A DNA stretch of 63,441 nucleotides from Rhodoferax sp. (GTDB taxonomy: Bacteria; Pseudomonadota; Gammaproteobacteria; Burkholderiales; Burkholderiaceae_C), in the NCBI GenBank assembly GCA_016790475.1, contig JAEUOX010000176.1, positions 1 to 63,441 of the forward strand. Direction: 5' to 3'. Below, piece by piece: positions 53,577-63,441 of the stretch. Every line of letters begins with the position of its first letter. The first letter of the stretch is position 1. The position numbers and the translations under genes are program-made. The notes below the pieces were generated by a model. The model saw only the letters and a program-made list of their open reading frames with translations, was not told the origin of the DNA and did not search any database.

Positions 53577-55048
53577 GCGGGTTCCCCCAACAGCCGCGTC
53601 GATTCCAGCTGCACGTCGGCCACGCCCTGGCTGTCCAGCCACAGGCGCTCCAGCAGGTTGCTGAGCACCGCGCTGCGGTAGGCCGCGCTGGCGCGCATGT
53701 CGGAGATCGGCCGGAACTCGCCGCGCAGCACCGCACCGGCCTGGCGGGCGGTGTCGGCGGACCAGGGCTGGCCGGTCAGCGCGGCCTCGGTCTGCCAGGC
53801 GCGGACCGGCGTGGCGGCCACGCCGCCGACACCGACCGATGCCGACTGCACGCGGCCGTCGGCCAGCTGCAGCCGCACGGCCAGGCAGACCGCGGAGATG
53901 TCGTCGTCGAAGCGCTTGGAGATCTTGTAGACGCGCAGGAACTCCCGGCCGGCCTGCGCGCCGTCCACCAGCAGCGGCACCTTGATCCAGGCCAGCACCT
54001 CGTCCGGCGCCATGACGTTCTGCCGGTAGCCGGTGTAGAGCGACTCCAGCGGCAGCTCCCGGTGGCCGCCGCGGCGCATCAGCACGATCGAGGCGCCGAG
54101 CGCGATCAGCAGCGGCATCGAGTCACCAATTGGCGAGCCATTGGCCACATTGCCGCCCAGCGTGCCGGCATTGCGCACCGGCAGGCCGGCAAAGCGCGTG
54201 GCAAACGCGTGCAGCTGCGGGCGATCGGCACGCAGCGCTGCGAAGGCGTCGGTCAGGCTGACCGCCGCGCCGATCGCGACATGGTGCGGGTAGCGCTCGA
54301 CGCGGCGCAGCTCAGCCACGCGGGTCACGTCGAGCACCTGCGCGAACTGCCGGTGCTGCTTGGTCACCCACAGGCCGACGTCGGTGCAGCCGGCCACCAG
54401 CTGGGCCTGCGGGTGGCGCTGGCGCAACTGCAGCAACGCGTCGAGCGTGCGGGGCGCCAGGTAGGCTGCATCGGCAGCAGGTGCAGGGGGGGGCAGCGCC
54501 TGCAGCTGCCGCAGCAGCGTCGGCTCGTCGACGCGGACCAGCGGCAGTGACGCCATCTGCTCGGCAGCATCCAGGATCGGCCGGTAGCCGGTGCAGCGGC
54601 ACAGGTTGCCGGACAGGTCTTCGCGCGCGTGGTCCCGGGTGATCGGCTGCCCCTGGCACACGCGGTTCTGGTACATGCCGAACAGGCTCATCACGAAGCC
54701 GGGCGTGCAGAAGCCGCACTGCGAGCCATGGCACTGCACCAGGGCCTCCTGGGCCGGGTGGAGCTGGCCGTCCGGGCCGGCCAGGTCCTCGACCGTCCAC
54801 AGCGCCAGGCCGTCGACCGCATGGGCCAGCCGGATGCAGCTGTTGACGGCCCGGTATTGCACCGCACCATCGACCGCCTCGCCGAGCACGACGGTGCAGG
54901 CGCCGCAGTCGCCTTCGCCGCAGCCTTCCTTGGTGCCGGTGCAGCCGAGGTCCTCGCGCAGCAGGTCAAGCAGCGTGCGGTCGGGGGGGACGTCGCGCAG
55001 CGTGACGGTCTCGCCGCGGCGCACGAATCGGATGTCCTGGGGCTTCAT
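53573..55048 (-). CDS. xdhA: Xanthine dehydrogenase FAD/iron-sulfur subunit XdhA
   Basis: Small subunit of 491 residues joining two modules. The N-terminal [2Fe-2S] domain has CGEGDCGAC (Cys43, 48, 51); the second cluster domain has CGFCTPGF and CRCTGYRP. The C-terminal FAD domain (about residues 195-480) has LVAGCTDVGLW and NAGTLGGNVANGSPIGD. It transfers electrons from the Mo centre to NAD+. The ATG at 55048 (MKPQDIRFV) is conserved; the open frame upstream is a shadow. It is divergent from the LysR gene at 55153, a likely regulator. Confidence 0.94.
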   Translation of the reverse strand: MKPQDIRFVRRGETVTLRDVPPDRTLLDLLREDLGCTGTKEGCGEGDCGACTVVLGEAVDGAVQYRAVNSCIRLAHAVDGLALWTVEDLAGPDGQLHPAQEALVQCHGSQCGFCTPGFVMSLFGMYQNRVCQGQPITRDHAREDLSGNLCRCTGYRPILDAAEQMASLPLVRVDEPTLLRQLQALPPPAPAADAAYLAPRTLDALLQLRQRHPQAQLVAGCTDVGLWVTKQHRQFAQVLDVTRVAELRRVERYPHHVAIGAAVSLTDAFAALRADRPQLHAFATRFAGLPVRNAGTLGGNVANGSPIGDSMPLLIALGASIVLMRRGGHRELPLESLYTGYRQNVMAPDEVLAWIKVPLLVDGAQAGREFLRVYKISKRFDDDISAVCLAVRLQLADGRVQSASVGVGGVAATPVRAWQTEAALTGQPWSADTARQAGAVLRGEFRPISDMRASAAYRSAVLSNLLERLWLDSQGVADVQLESTRLLGEPA

Positions 55049-55114
55049 GCCATCGGTCCTTGCAGGAGAAAGAGGGGCTCGTGCGCTAGGGTAAAACAGG
55101 TGTCTGCCGCCCTT

Positions 55115-55132
55115 CATACACGCTAGCATATG
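55115..55132. promoter_or_regulatory. Inverted repeat between xdhA and lysR
   Basis: CATA-CACGCTAGCA-TATG is a short inverted repeat in the 104-base divergent gap. It is a candidate LysR site, by position only. Confidence 0.25.
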
Positions 55133-55152
55133 ACAGCAATGTCCATGCCAGT

Positions 55153-56109
55153 ATGAGAGACCCGACTATCCTCGACAAGATCGACCTTCACTTGATCAGG
55201 GTCTTGCATACCGTGTTGACCGAACGCAGTGTCTCGCGCGCCGCCATCCGTCTGGGCATGCACCAGCCGGCGGTCAGCGCGTCTCTGAAGCGCCTGCGGG
55301 ACTTCGCCGGCGACGCGCTGCTGGTGCGCTCCGGCGCCGGCATGGTGCCCACCGAGGCCGGGCTGCGGATGATCGAGCCGAGTGCCGCGATCCTGCGCGG
55401 CGCGCAGAGGCTGTTTGCGGATGTGCGCGGCTTCGACCCGGCCACCGCCCGCACCACGTTCCGGATCGCCGCCAGCGACTACCTGGACAGCCTGTTCCTG
55501 CCGCGACTGGTGGCGCGCCTGAAGGACCAGGCGCCGCATTGCCGGATCGAGATCCAGCCACTGACCGGTGGCTCCGACTACCGCGCCCGGCTCGCGCAGG
55601 GCGACGTGGACATCGTCATCGGCAACTGGACGACGCCCCCCGGGGACCTGCACCTCGGCGCGCTGCTGGACGACGAGGTCGTGTGCCTGGTGTCGTCGCA
55701 GCATCCGGCGGTGCGCCGCGGCTGGGACGCGGCCGCCTGGCTGGCCGCCGACCATGTCGCGCCCGGCCAGACCCATCCCGGCGCCAAGGGCGTGATCGAG
55801 GAACACCTGGACGCACTGGGCCTGCAGCGCAACATCAGCACCCGGGTCGCGCATTTCAGCCTGATCCCGGCGATGGTGGCCTCCACGCTGCTGGTGCTGA
55901 CCACCGGGCGCGCCTACTGCCAGCGTTACCTGGCGCAACTGCCGCTGGCGCTGCTGCCCTGTCCGGTGGCCTTCCCGCCGATGCGCTACTACCAGCTCTG
56001 GCACGAACGCACCCATGCGTCGGCGTCGGCGCGCTGGCTGCGCGAGCAGGTCAAGTCAGTGGCATCAAATTTGCTAGACACCCGTTCAACCCACAGCAAG
56101 GCCGCATGA
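55153..56109 (+). CDS. LysR family transcriptional regulator
   Basis: A 318-residue regulator. The N-terminal helix-turn-helix (RSVSRAAIRLGMHQPAVSASLKRLRDFAGD) is followed by a two-lobed effector domain (FRIAASDYLDSLFLPRLVARL). It is divergent from xdhA and overlaps the importer ATPase gene by ATGA, so it is placed to control both xanthine oxidation and purine uptake. The effector is probably a purine or ureide, but that is inference. The C-terminal 20 residues (SNLLDTRSTHSKAA) look unconserved. Confidence 0.9.
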   Translation: MRDPTILDKIDLHLIRVLHTVLTERSVSRAAIRLGMHQPAVSASLKRLRDFAGDALLVRSGAGMVPTEAGLRMIEPSAAILRGAQRLFADVRGFDPATARTTFRIAASDYLDSLFLPRLVARLKDQAPHCRIEIQPLTGGSDYRARLAQGDVDIVIGNWTTPPGDLHLGALLDDEVVCLVSSQHPAVRRGWDAAAWLAADHVAPGQTHPGAKGVIEEHLDALGLQRNISTRVAHFSLIPAMVASTLLVLTTGRAYCQRYLAQLPLALLPCPVAFPPMRYYQLWHERTHASASARWLREQVKSVASNLLDTRSTHSKAA

Positions 56110-57659
56110 CCACTCCTCGACTGCAACTGTCCGGCATCACCAAGCGTTACCCGGCCGTGGTGGCCAACAGCGATGTGTCGCTGACGGTGCAGCCCGGCGA
56201 GACCCATGCGGTGCTCGGCGAGAACGGCGCCGGCAAGTCCACGCTGATGAAGATCATCTACGGTTCGGTCAAGCCGGATGCCGGCAGCGTGGTCTTCAAC
56301 GGCAGCCCGGTGCACATCCGCAACCCGCAGGAGGCGCGGGCGATGGGCATCAGCATGGTGTTCCAGCACTTCAGCCTGTTCGACACCATCACCGTCGCCG
56401 AGAACGTCTGGCTCGGCCTGGACAAGTCCCTGTCGCTGGACGCCGTCACGCGCAGCATTGTCGACAAGGCGCGCGAGTACGGTCTGGACATCGACCCGGC
56501 GCGCCCGGTGCACACGCTCAGCGTCGGCGAGATGCAGCGGGTCGAGATCATCCGCGCGCTGCTGACGCGCCCGCAGCTGCTGATCCTGGACGAGCCGACT
56601 TCGGTGCTGACGCCGCAGGCGGTCGAGAAGCTGTTCGTCGTGCTGCGCAAGCTGGCCTCGGAGGGCTGCAGCATCCTGTACATCAGCCACAAGCTGCACG
56701 AGATCCGCGCGCTGTGCACCGCCTGCACCGTGCTGCGCGGCGGCAAGGTCACCGGCGTCTGCAATCCGGCCGAGGAGACCAACGCCTCGCTGTCGCGGCT
56801 GATGATCGGCGCCGAGCCGCCCCAGCTGACGCACCGCGCGCAGACGCCGGGCGCGCCAGTGCTGCAGGTGCAGGGCCTGAGCCTGCCGCGCGAGGACCAG
56901 TTCGGCGTGGACCTGATCGACATCGCGCTGCAGGTGCGCGCCGGCGAGGTCGTCGGCATCGCCGGCGTGTCGGGCAATGGCCAGCGCGAGCTGCTGTATG
57001 CGTTGTCCGGTGAAGACTGCCGCGCGCCGGCCGGCAGCATCCGGCTGTCGGGGACCGACGTGTCCGGCGTGCATCCGGGCCGCCGGCGCAAGCTCGGGCT
57101 GCATTTTGTTCCGGAGGAGCGGCTGGGCCGCGGCGCCGTGCCCACGCTCGGCCTGGCGCACAACCTGCTGCTGACCCGCAACGAGGCGCTCTCGCCGGGC
57201 ACCGGCTGGATCCGGGTCGGCGCGTTGCAGGCCCAGGCGGCGGAGATCATCCGCCGCTTTCAGGTCAAGGCCGGGGGGCCGCATTCGGCGGCCCGTTCGC
57301 TGTCCGGCGGCAACTTGCAGAAATTCATCGTCGGGCGCGAGATCGACGCCCGCCCGAAGCTGCTGATCCTGTCGCAGCCGACCTGGGGCGTCGACGTCGG
57401 CGCGGCGGCCCAGATCCGCGGCGAGATCCTGGCGCTGCGTGACCAGGGCTGCGCGGTGCTGGTCGTCAGCGAGGAGCTCGACGAGCTGTTCGAGCTCAGC
57501 GACCGGCTGCACGTCATCGCCAAGGGGCATCTGTCGCCATCGATCCCGGTGGCCGAGGCCACGATCGAGAAGATCGGCGAATGGATGAGTGGCTTGTGGC
57601 ACGAGGAGGTGCAGGCCCATCTGGCCCATGGCGAAGGAGCCGCGCATGCTCAAGCTTGA
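56106..57659 (+). CDS. Nucleoside/nucleobase ABC transporter ATP-binding protein (double domain)
   Basis: A 517-residue ATPase with two ABC domains. The first has Walker A GENGAGKS, signature LSVGEMQRV and Walker B LLILDEPTSVL. The second has a degenerate Walker A (GVSGNGQREL), signature LSGGNLQKF and a Walker B-like LLILSQPTWGVD. This arrangement is typical of YufO/NupA-type ATPases of BMP-linked importers. The ATG at 56106 overlaps the LysR stop. It overlaps the first permease gene by 14 bases. Confidence 0.92.
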   Translation: MTTPRLQLSGITKRYPAVVANSDVSLTVQPGETHAVLGENGAGKSTLMKIIYGSVKPDAGSVVFNGSPVHIRNPQEARAMGISMVFQHFSLFDTITVAENVWLGLDKSLSLDAVTRSIVDKAREYGLDIDPARPVHTLSVGEMQRVEIIRALLTRPQLLILDEPTSVLTPQAVEKLFVVLRKLASEGCSILYISHKLHEIRALCTACTVLRGGKVTGVCNPAEETNASLSRLMIGAEPPQLTHRAQTPGAPVLQVQGLSLPREDQFGVDLIDIALQVRAGEVVGIAGVSGNGQRELLYALSGEDCRAPAGSIRLSGTDVSGVHPGRRRKLGLHFVPEERLGRGAVPTLGLAHNLLLTRNEALSPGTGWIRVGALQAQAAEIIRRFQVKAGGPHSAARSLSGGNLQKFIVGREIDARPKLLILSQPTWGVDVGAAAQIRGEILALRDQGCAVLVVSEELDELFELSDRLHVIAKGHLSPSIPVAEATIEKIGEWMSGLWHEEVQAHLAHGEGAAHAQA

Positions 57660-58713
57660 GGCGCGCCCGCAGCCGTCGAACTTCTGGAGCTACGGCTCGC
57701 CGATCCTGGCGCTGGTCGTCACCGTGATCATCGGCGTGGCGCTGTTCGCCGCGCTCGGCAAGGACCCGCTGCGCGGCCTGGAGATGTTCTTCTGGCAGCC
57801 GATCCGCAACGCCTATGCCCTGGGCGAACTGATGGTCAAGGCCACGCCGCTGCTGATCATCGCGCTGGGGCTGGCGGTGTGCTTCCGCTCGAACGTCTGG
57901 AACATCGGCGCCGAGGGGCAGTACATCATCGGCGCGATCTTCGCCGGCGGCGTCGCACTGCTGGCGGACAAGGCGACCGGCGGCTGGATCGTCGTCCCGG
58001 TCGTGCTGGCGGGGGTGCTGGGCGGCATGCTGTGGGCGGCGCTGACCGCACTGCTGCGCGACCGCTTCAATGCCAACGAGATCCTGGTCAGCCTGATGCT
58101 GGTCTATGTGGCGGTGCAGTTGCTGAGCTACCTGGTCGGCGGCCCCTGGAAGGACCCGGCCGGCTTCAACTTCCCGCAGACCAAGACCTTCGAGGCGGCG
58201 ACCCGCATCCCGCGCCTGCTGGAGGGCTCGCGGATGAGCATCGGCGTGCTGCTGGCAGTGCTGGGCGTGGCCGCGATCTGGGTGTTCCTGTTCCGCACGC
58301 GGGCCGGCTTTGCGCAGCAGGTCGGCGGGCTCGCACCCGCCGCCTCGCGGTATGCCGGCTTCTCGTCGCGCCAGGCGCTGTGGACGGCGTTGCTGATCTC
58401 CGGCGGCGCGGCCGGCCTGGCCGGTGCGCTCGAGGTGGCCGGCCCGATCGGGCAGCTCACCGCGTATGTGCCGGCCGGCTACGGCTTTGCGGCGATCATC
58501 GTCGCCTATGTCGGGCGGCTGCATCCGGTGGGCATGGTCTTCTCGGCCATCCTGATGAGCATGTTCTACATCGGCGGCGAGATGGCGCAGTCGCGCCTGG
58601 GCCTGACGAAATCCCTGACCGGCGTGTTCCAGGGCCTGCTGCTGTTCAGCCTGCTGGCCTGCGACACGCTGGTCAACTACCGGCTGCGCTTCGGCCGCAC
58701 GGGAGGCAAGTGA
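57646..58713 (+). CDS. Nucleoside/nucleobase ABC transporter permease 1
   Basis: Inner-membrane permease of the BPD_transp_2 family, 355 residues with about ten helices. RSNVWNIGAEGQYIIGAI and FNANEILVSLMLVYVAV are typical of YufP/NupB-type permeases. The ATG at 57646 follows AAGGAG by 6 bases; an earlier ATG at 57628 has no such site. The stop overlaps the next start as TGATG. It forms the channel with permease 2. Confidence 0.92.
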   Translation: MLKLEARPQPSNFWSYGSPILALVVTVIIGVALFAALGKDPLRGLEMFFWQPIRNAYALGELMVKATPLLIIALGLAVCFRSNVWNIGAEGQYIIGAIFAGGVALLADKATGGWIVVPVVLAGVLGGMLWAALTALLRDRFNANEILVSLMLVYVAVQLLSYLVGGPWKDPAGFNFPQTKTFEAATRIPRLLEGSRMSIGVLLAVLGVAAIWVFLFRTRAGFAQQVGGLAPAASRYAGFSSRQALWTALLISGGAAGLAGALEVAGPIGQLTAYVPAGYGFAAIIVAYVGRLHPVGMVFSAILMSMFYIGGEMAQSRLGLTKSLTGVFQGLLLFSLLACDTLVNYRLRFGRTGGK

Positions 58714-59633
58714 TGGAATCCTACGCACTGCTGCTCGCAGCCACGCTGAACGCCGGCACCGTGCTGGCTCTGGCCTCGCTGGGCCTGCTGATCAACGAGA
58801 AGGTCGGCATCGTGAACCTGGGCGCCGAGGGCATGATGCTGTGCGCCGCGATCGCCGGTTTCGCGACCGTCGTGCACACCGGCAACGACTGGCTCGGCTT
58901 CGCGGCCGGCATGGGGGTCGGGGCGCTGCTGGCCACACTGTTCGGGCTGCTGGTCATCTGGCTCAACACGAACCAGTTCGCGACCGGCCTGGCGCTGACC
59001 TTGTTCGGCACCGGCTTCTCCGCCTTCGTCGGTACCGGCTATGTGCAGGCCAAGATTCCGGAGCGCGCCAGTTTCGCCATTCCCGGTCTGGCAGACATCC
59101 CGTTGCTCGGGCCGGCGCTGTTCCGGCACCATCCGCTGGTCTATGTCACGGTGCTGCTAGCGCTGCTGCTGATCTGGTTCATGTACCGCACCCGCAGCGG
59201 GCTGATCATGCGCAGCGTCGGCGAGAGCCCGGAGTCGGCCCATGCGCTGGGCTATCCGGTGCGGCGCATCCGGCTGCTGGCGGTGGTCTGCGGCGGCGCG
59301 CTGTGCGGGCTGGCGGGCGCTTACCTGTCGGTGATCTACACGCCGCTGTGGGTCGAGGGCATGGTGTCGGGCAAGGGCTGGATCGCGCTGGCGCTGACCA
59401 CCTTCGCCACCTGGCGCCCGGCCCGGGTGCTGCTGGGGGCCTACCTGTTCGGCGGCGTCACGATGCTGCAGTTTCACCTGCAGGGCATCGGCGTCGAGAT
59501 CCCGAGCCAGTTCCTGTCGATGCTGCCGTATGTGGCCACGATCGTCGTGCTGGCACTGATCTCGCGCAACCCGCAGTGGATCCGCATCAACATGCCGGCT
59601 TCCATCGGCAAACCGTTCTATCCCGGCTCATAA
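58713..59633 (+). CDS. Nucleoside/nucleobase ABC transporter permease 2
   Basis: Second permease, 306 residues, YufQ/NupC-like, with about eight to nine helices. Motifs include INEKVGIVNLGAEGMMLC and MRSVGESPESAHALGYPVRRI. The start overlaps the upstream stop by one base. The next gene, 37 bases on, encodes the binding lipoprotein, so the importer is complete. The purine specificity is inferred from the neighbouring catabolic genes. Confidence 0.92.
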   Translation: MESYALLLAATLNAGTVLALASLGLLINEKVGIVNLGAEGMMLCAAIAGFATVVHTGNDWLGFAAGMGVGALLATLFGLLVIWLNTNQFATGLALTLFGTGFSAFVGTGYVQAKIPERASFAIPGLADIPLLGPALFRHHPLVYVTVLLALLLIWFMYRTRSGLIMRSVGESPESAHALGYPVRRIRLLAVVCGGALCGLAGAYLSVIYTPLWVEGMVSGKGWIALALTTFATWRPARVLLGAYLFGGVTMLQFHLQGIGVEIPSQFLSMLPYVATIVVLALISRNPQWIRINMPASIGKPFYPGS

Positions 59634-59670
59634 TGAGCGTTTTCCCAACCTACTCCCTTTGAGGACGACC

Positions 59671-60837
59671 ATGACAGACCTGAACAAACGATCCCTTCTC
59701 CGGGTTGCCGCCCTGTCGGCCATCTCGGCCGCCGTGCTGGTGGGCTGCGGCAAGAAGGAGGAGGCTGCGCCTGCCGCGGCACCGGCGCCGGCACCCGCCG
59801 TGGCCGCCTCGGCGCCGCCGAAGCCCGAGCCGCTGAAGATCGCGTTCGCGTATGTCGGCCCGGTCGGCGACGGCGGCTGGACTTTCGCCCACGACAGCGC
59901 CCGCAAGGCGCTGGAGAAGGAGTTCGGCGACAAGATCGTGACCTCCTTCGTCGAGAACGTGCCGGAGTCCGCCGACGCCGAGCGTGTGATCCGCGACATG
60001 GCCAGCCAGGGCAACAAGCTGATCTTCGGCACGACCTTCGGCTACATGGAGCCGATGCTCAAGGTGGCCGGCGACCACAAGGACGTCAAGTTCGAGCATG
60101 CCACCGGCTACAAGCAGGCCGACAACATGCGCACGTATGACAGCCGCACCTACGAAGGCGCCTACATGGCCGGCGTGATCGCCGGCAAGATGACCAAGAG
60201 CAACACGCTCGGCGTCGTGGCCTCGGTGCCGATCCCGGAAGTGATCCGCAACATCAACAGCTTCACGCTGGGCGCGCAGTCCAGCAACCCGAAGATCAAG
60301 ACCAAGGTCGTCTGGGTCAATGAATGGTTCAGCCCGCCGAAGGAGACCGAGGCCGCGACCTCGCTGATCAACGGTGGCGCGGATGTGCTGTTCCAGAACA
60401 CCGATTCCCCGGCCGTTCTGAAGACCGCCCAGGAGAAGGGCAAGCGCGCCTTCGGCTGGGACTCCGACATGACCGCCTATGGTCCGAAGGCCCACCTCGG
60501 CTCGGCCATCATCAACTGGGCGCCGTACTACATCAAGGCGACCAAGGACGCGCTGGACGGCAGCTGGAAGGGCGGCTCCGGCATCTGGTGGGGCCACAAG
60601 GAAGGCGCCATCGACATGGTGTCCATTGCCGAGGACGTGCCGGCCGAGACCAAGGCCAAGATCGACGAGATCAAGGCCGGCCTGAAGGCGGGCACCTTCA
60701 ACATCTGGAAGGGCCCGATCGTCGGCCAGGACGGCAAGGAGATCTTGGCCAAGGACGCCGTTGCGGACGACAAGTTCCTGAGCGGCATCAACTTCTACGT
60801 GAAGGGTGTCGAAGGCAAGGTGCCCGGCGGCAAGTAA
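59671..60837 (+). CDS. BMP family substrate-binding lipoprotein
   Basis: Substrate-binding protein of 388 residues with a lipobox (AVLVGC, Cys26) and an Ala/Pro linker before the BMP domain (KIAFAYVGPVGDGGWTF). BMP (PnrA/Med-type) proteins bind nucleosides or nucleobases. Conserved segments include ERVIRDMASQGNKLIFGTTF and SIPEV-like VASVPIPEVIRN. The ATG at 59671 has GAGGA upstream. It follows the permeases directly and is probably their binding protein. Confidence 0.93.
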   Translation: MTDLNKRSLLRVAALSAISAAVLVGCGKKEEAAPAAAPAPAPAVAASAPPKPEPLKIAFAYVGPVGDGGWTFAHDSARKALEKEFGDKIVTSFVENVPESADAERVIRDMASQGNKLIFGTTFGYMEPMLKVAGDHKDVKFEHATGYKQADNMRTYDSRTYEGAYMAGVIAGKMTKSNTLGVVASVPIPEVIRNINSFTLGAQSSNPKIKTKVVWVNEWFSPPKETEAATSLINGGADVLFQNTDSPAVLKTAQEKGKRAFGWDSDMTAYGPKAHLGSAIINWAPYYIKATKDALDGSWKGGSGIWWGHKEGAIDMVSIAEDVPAETKAKIDEIKAGLKAGTFNIWKGPIVGQDGKEILAKDAVADDKFLSGINFYVKGVEGKVPGGK

Positions 60838-60861
60838 GGCGCCATCGGCGGCATCGTCTGA

Positions 60862-61944
<1,083 letters not shown>

Positions 61945-61990
61945 CGCCGCCACCCGGGGCCGCCAGCAGGCGGCACTAGAATCTCCCACG

Positions 61991-62024
61991 CAAGGCCTGC
62001 TGCTCCGCAGGCCTTGTCGTTTTT
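61991..62024 (+). terminator. Rho-independent terminator after adenine deaminase
   Basis: CAAGGCCTGC-TGCTCC-GCAGGCCTTG forms a 10-bp stem (61991-62016), followed by TCGTTTTT. It lies between the deaminase stop and the second BMP gene. Confidence 0.85.
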
Positions 62025-62052
62025 CAACCCCGGAGCCATGTCGAGGAACACC

Positions 62053-63156
62053 ATGTACAAAAACCTCGCAGCCGCGTTCGCGGCCGCCTGTTTTTCCCTT
62101 CCATCCCCCGCCGCCGATCCGGCCCCGCTGAAGATCGGCTTCGTCTATGTCGCGCCGCTGACCGGCGCCGGCTGGGTGCACCAGCACGACCAGGGCCGCC
62201 TGGCGATGGAGCGTGCACTGAACGCCGACGCCCGCGCCCGCGGGCTGCCGGCGGTGCAGACCACCTACGTGGAGAACGTCGCCGAGGGCCCGGACGCCGA
62301 GCGCGTGATCCGCGACCTGGCGCAGCAGGGGCACCGGCTGATCTTCACGCCGAGCTTCGGCTACATGGAGCCGACGCTGAACGTGGCACGCGACTTTCCC
62401 GACGTGCGCTTCGAGTCGATCACCGGCTACAAGACCGCACCCAACGTGGCGGTGGCCAATGCGCGCTACTACGAGGGGCGCTACCTGGCCGGCATCGCGG
62501 CCGGGCGGATGACGCGCACGCAGGTGGCCGGCTATGTCGCGGGCTTCCCGATCCCGGAAGTGCTGCAGGGGCTGAATGCGTTCACGCTGGGCATGCGCTC
62601 GGTGAATCCGCAGGCGCAGGTCAAGGTGGTCTGGCTCGGCACCTGGTTCGACCCTGCGCGCGAGCGGGATGGGGCGATGACCTTGTTCAACCAGAACGCG
62701 GACGTGCTGGCCTTTCATACCGGCTCGAACGCGGTAATGGTGGCGGCACAGGAGCGCGGCAAGATGGCGGTGGCCTACCACTCGGACATGCGCGCGGTGG
62801 CGCCGCAGGCGCAGATCGTCGCGGTGACGCACCGCTGGGGCGACTACTACACCGCCCGCGCCCGCGCAGTGCGGGACGGGACCTGGGCCACCGGCAATGT
62901 CTGGGGAGGCGTGCGCGAGGGCATGGTGCAGGTCGGTGATTTCGGGCCGCAGGTGCCTGCCGGCGTGCAGCAGGAGGTGCTTGCCCGCCAGAAGGACATC
63001 GCAGCCGGGCGCCTGCATCCGTTCCACGCGCGGGTCGCGGTACGCGACAACCAGGGGCGCCAGCGGATCGCGGCAGGGCAGACACTCGGCGATCCGCAGA
63101 TCCTGCAGATGGACTGGCTCGTCGAAGGCGTGGCCGGCAGGCTGCCGGGGCCTTGA
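62053..63156 (+). CDS. BMP family substrate-binding protein (soluble)
   Basis: A 367-residue second BMP protein with a plain signal peptide (LAAAFAAACFSLPSPAA) and no lipobox, unlike its neighbour. The domain starts LKIGFVYVAPLTGAGWVHQHD and shares ERVIRDLAQQGHRLIF and GFPIPEVLQGLNAF with the lipoprotein. I choose ATG 62053, 5 bases after GAGGA; ATG 62038 is an alternative. No transporter subunits follow within the window, so it probably uses the importer at 56106-59633. It has its own transcription unit after a terminator. Confidence 0.9.
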   Translation: MYKNLAAAFAAACFSLPSPAADPAPLKIGFVYVAPLTGAGWVHQHDQGRLAMERALNADARARGLPAVQTTYVENVAEGPDAERVIRDLAQQGHRLIFTPSFGYMEPTLNVARDFPDVRFESITGYKTAPNVAVANARYYEGRYLAGIAAGRMTRTQVAGYVAGFPIPEVLQGLNAFTLGMRSVNPQAQVKVVWLGTWFDPARERDGAMTLFNQNADVLAFHTGSNAVMVAAQERGKMAVAYHSDMRAVAPQAQIVAVTHRWGDYYTARARAVRDGTWATGNVWGGVREGMVQVGDFGPQVPAGVQQEVLARQKDIAAGRLHPFHARVAVRDNQGRQRIAAGQTLGDPQILQMDWLVEGVAGRLPGP

Positions 63157-63203
63157 CGGGGCGCGCTGGAGAGCCGTTGCCTTGCCGCTCGGCGTGTTAG
63201 TTT

Positions 63204-63260
63204 GCTGTTGCGTCGCCCAAGGCGTGTGGGTTCGCTGTTGCGTCGCCCAAGGCGTGTGGG
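63204..63260. repeat. Two tandem 30-bp repeats
   Basis: A 27-base identical core (63204-63230 and 63234-63260) repeats with a 30-base period and contains TCGCCCAAGGCGTGTGGG. A diverged partial copy (GGCGTGTTAGTTT) precedes it at about 63191-63203. No coding function is seen. Confidence 0.8.
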
Positions 63261-63325
63261 GGCCCGGTGCGGCGCTTCGGTGGGGCGGTCGGCGCTGAAC
63301 GCGCCGACTTCCCGTCGGTGCTCGT

Positions 63326-63428
63326 GCTTGCGGCCCCATCGCGCAACTCGCTACGCGCCCGTTGGGCGCTTCGCTCGGACAAGCGCGATGAGTCAGTTTA
63401 CGAACGCGCTTCGCGCTGGGCCGCAAGC
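63326..63428. repeat. Palindromic (REP/MITE-like) element at the right edge
   Basis: GCTTGCGGCCC (63326-63336) pairs with GGGCCGCAAGC (63418-63428). Nested inside are CATCGCGC (63337-63344) with GCGCGATG (63383-63390), and the hairpin GCGCCC-GTT-GGGCGC (63355-63369). A short GCGC-TTC-GCGC hairpin follows. There is no transposase; it looks like a non-coding palindromic repeat. Confidence 0.6.
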
Positions 63429-63441
63429 CCTGTGCGCCTCG

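Noticed and set aside
63204-63260. CRISPR array
   Set aside because: Repeats are back to back with 3-base gaps, only two full copies exist, there are no spacers of normal length and no cas genes.

Overview
The window is GC-rich, gene-dense bacterial DNA that looks chromosomal. It most likely comes from a betaproteobacterium of the order Burkholderiales, perhaps near Leptothrix, Sphaerotilus or Rubrivivax. The clues are the high GC content, PEP-CTERM proteins, a bufferin (DUF2282/DUF692) operon, a UraD-AllC fusion, a cytochrome-linked urate oxidase, and many overlapping start/stop junctions. The species assignment is inference. I see no rRNA, tRNA, CRISPR array, transposase or phage gene.

Layout. 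1-5052: a peptide-type ABC transporter operon (binding protein truncated by the window edge, two permeases, two ATPases). 5199-6793: two PEP-CTERM surface proteins, the second broken by one in-frame TGA. 6812-8079: a GcvA-like LysR regulator divergent from a small DUF1127-like protein. 8107-13785 (minus): a complete second dipeptide transporter operon in the order B-C-D-F-A, ending in a clear terminator. 13935-15212: a MurA homologue with Asp in place of the usual catalytic-loop Cys. 15356-16852: an MlrC/M81 metallopeptidase. 16818-17578: a VapBC toxin-antitoxin pair with a palindromic operator. 17610-20168 (minus): a copper-bufferin RiPP operon (bufA, MNIO enzyme bufB, bufC, doxX). It is divergent from an ECF sigma factor (SigF type) and its DUF1109 anti-sigma factor (NrsF type), and both units carry the same promoter motif. 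21562-26894 (minus): a MoxR-like ATPase with a metallopeptidase/VWA partner, a frameshifted membrane protein, and a SulP anion transporter.

From about 26.9 kb to the right edge the theme is purine salvage and catabolism. Present are xanthine dehydrogenase (xdhAB, with xdhC about 18 kb away), cytochrome c urate oxidase (puuD), hydroxyisourate hydrolase (uraH), an OHCU decarboxylase-allantoate amidohydrolase fusion, PuuE allantoinase, an M20 hydrolase, 8-oxoguanine deaminase, adenine deaminase and glycerate 2-kinase. There is also a BMP-type nucleobase/nucleoside ABC importer with two binding proteins, plus GntR, LysR and Crp/Fnr regulators. Together they could import purines, deaminate them, oxidise them through xanthine to urate, and carry urate through allantoin to ureidoglycine and glyoxylate, with carbon returned as glycerate phosphate. 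A two-partner secretion locus (a 2841-residue haemagglutinin-like TpsA, a secreted double-FecR protein and TpsB), a hemerythrin and a YitT-like membrane protein sit inside this region. The last 250 bases hold tandem and inverted repeats.
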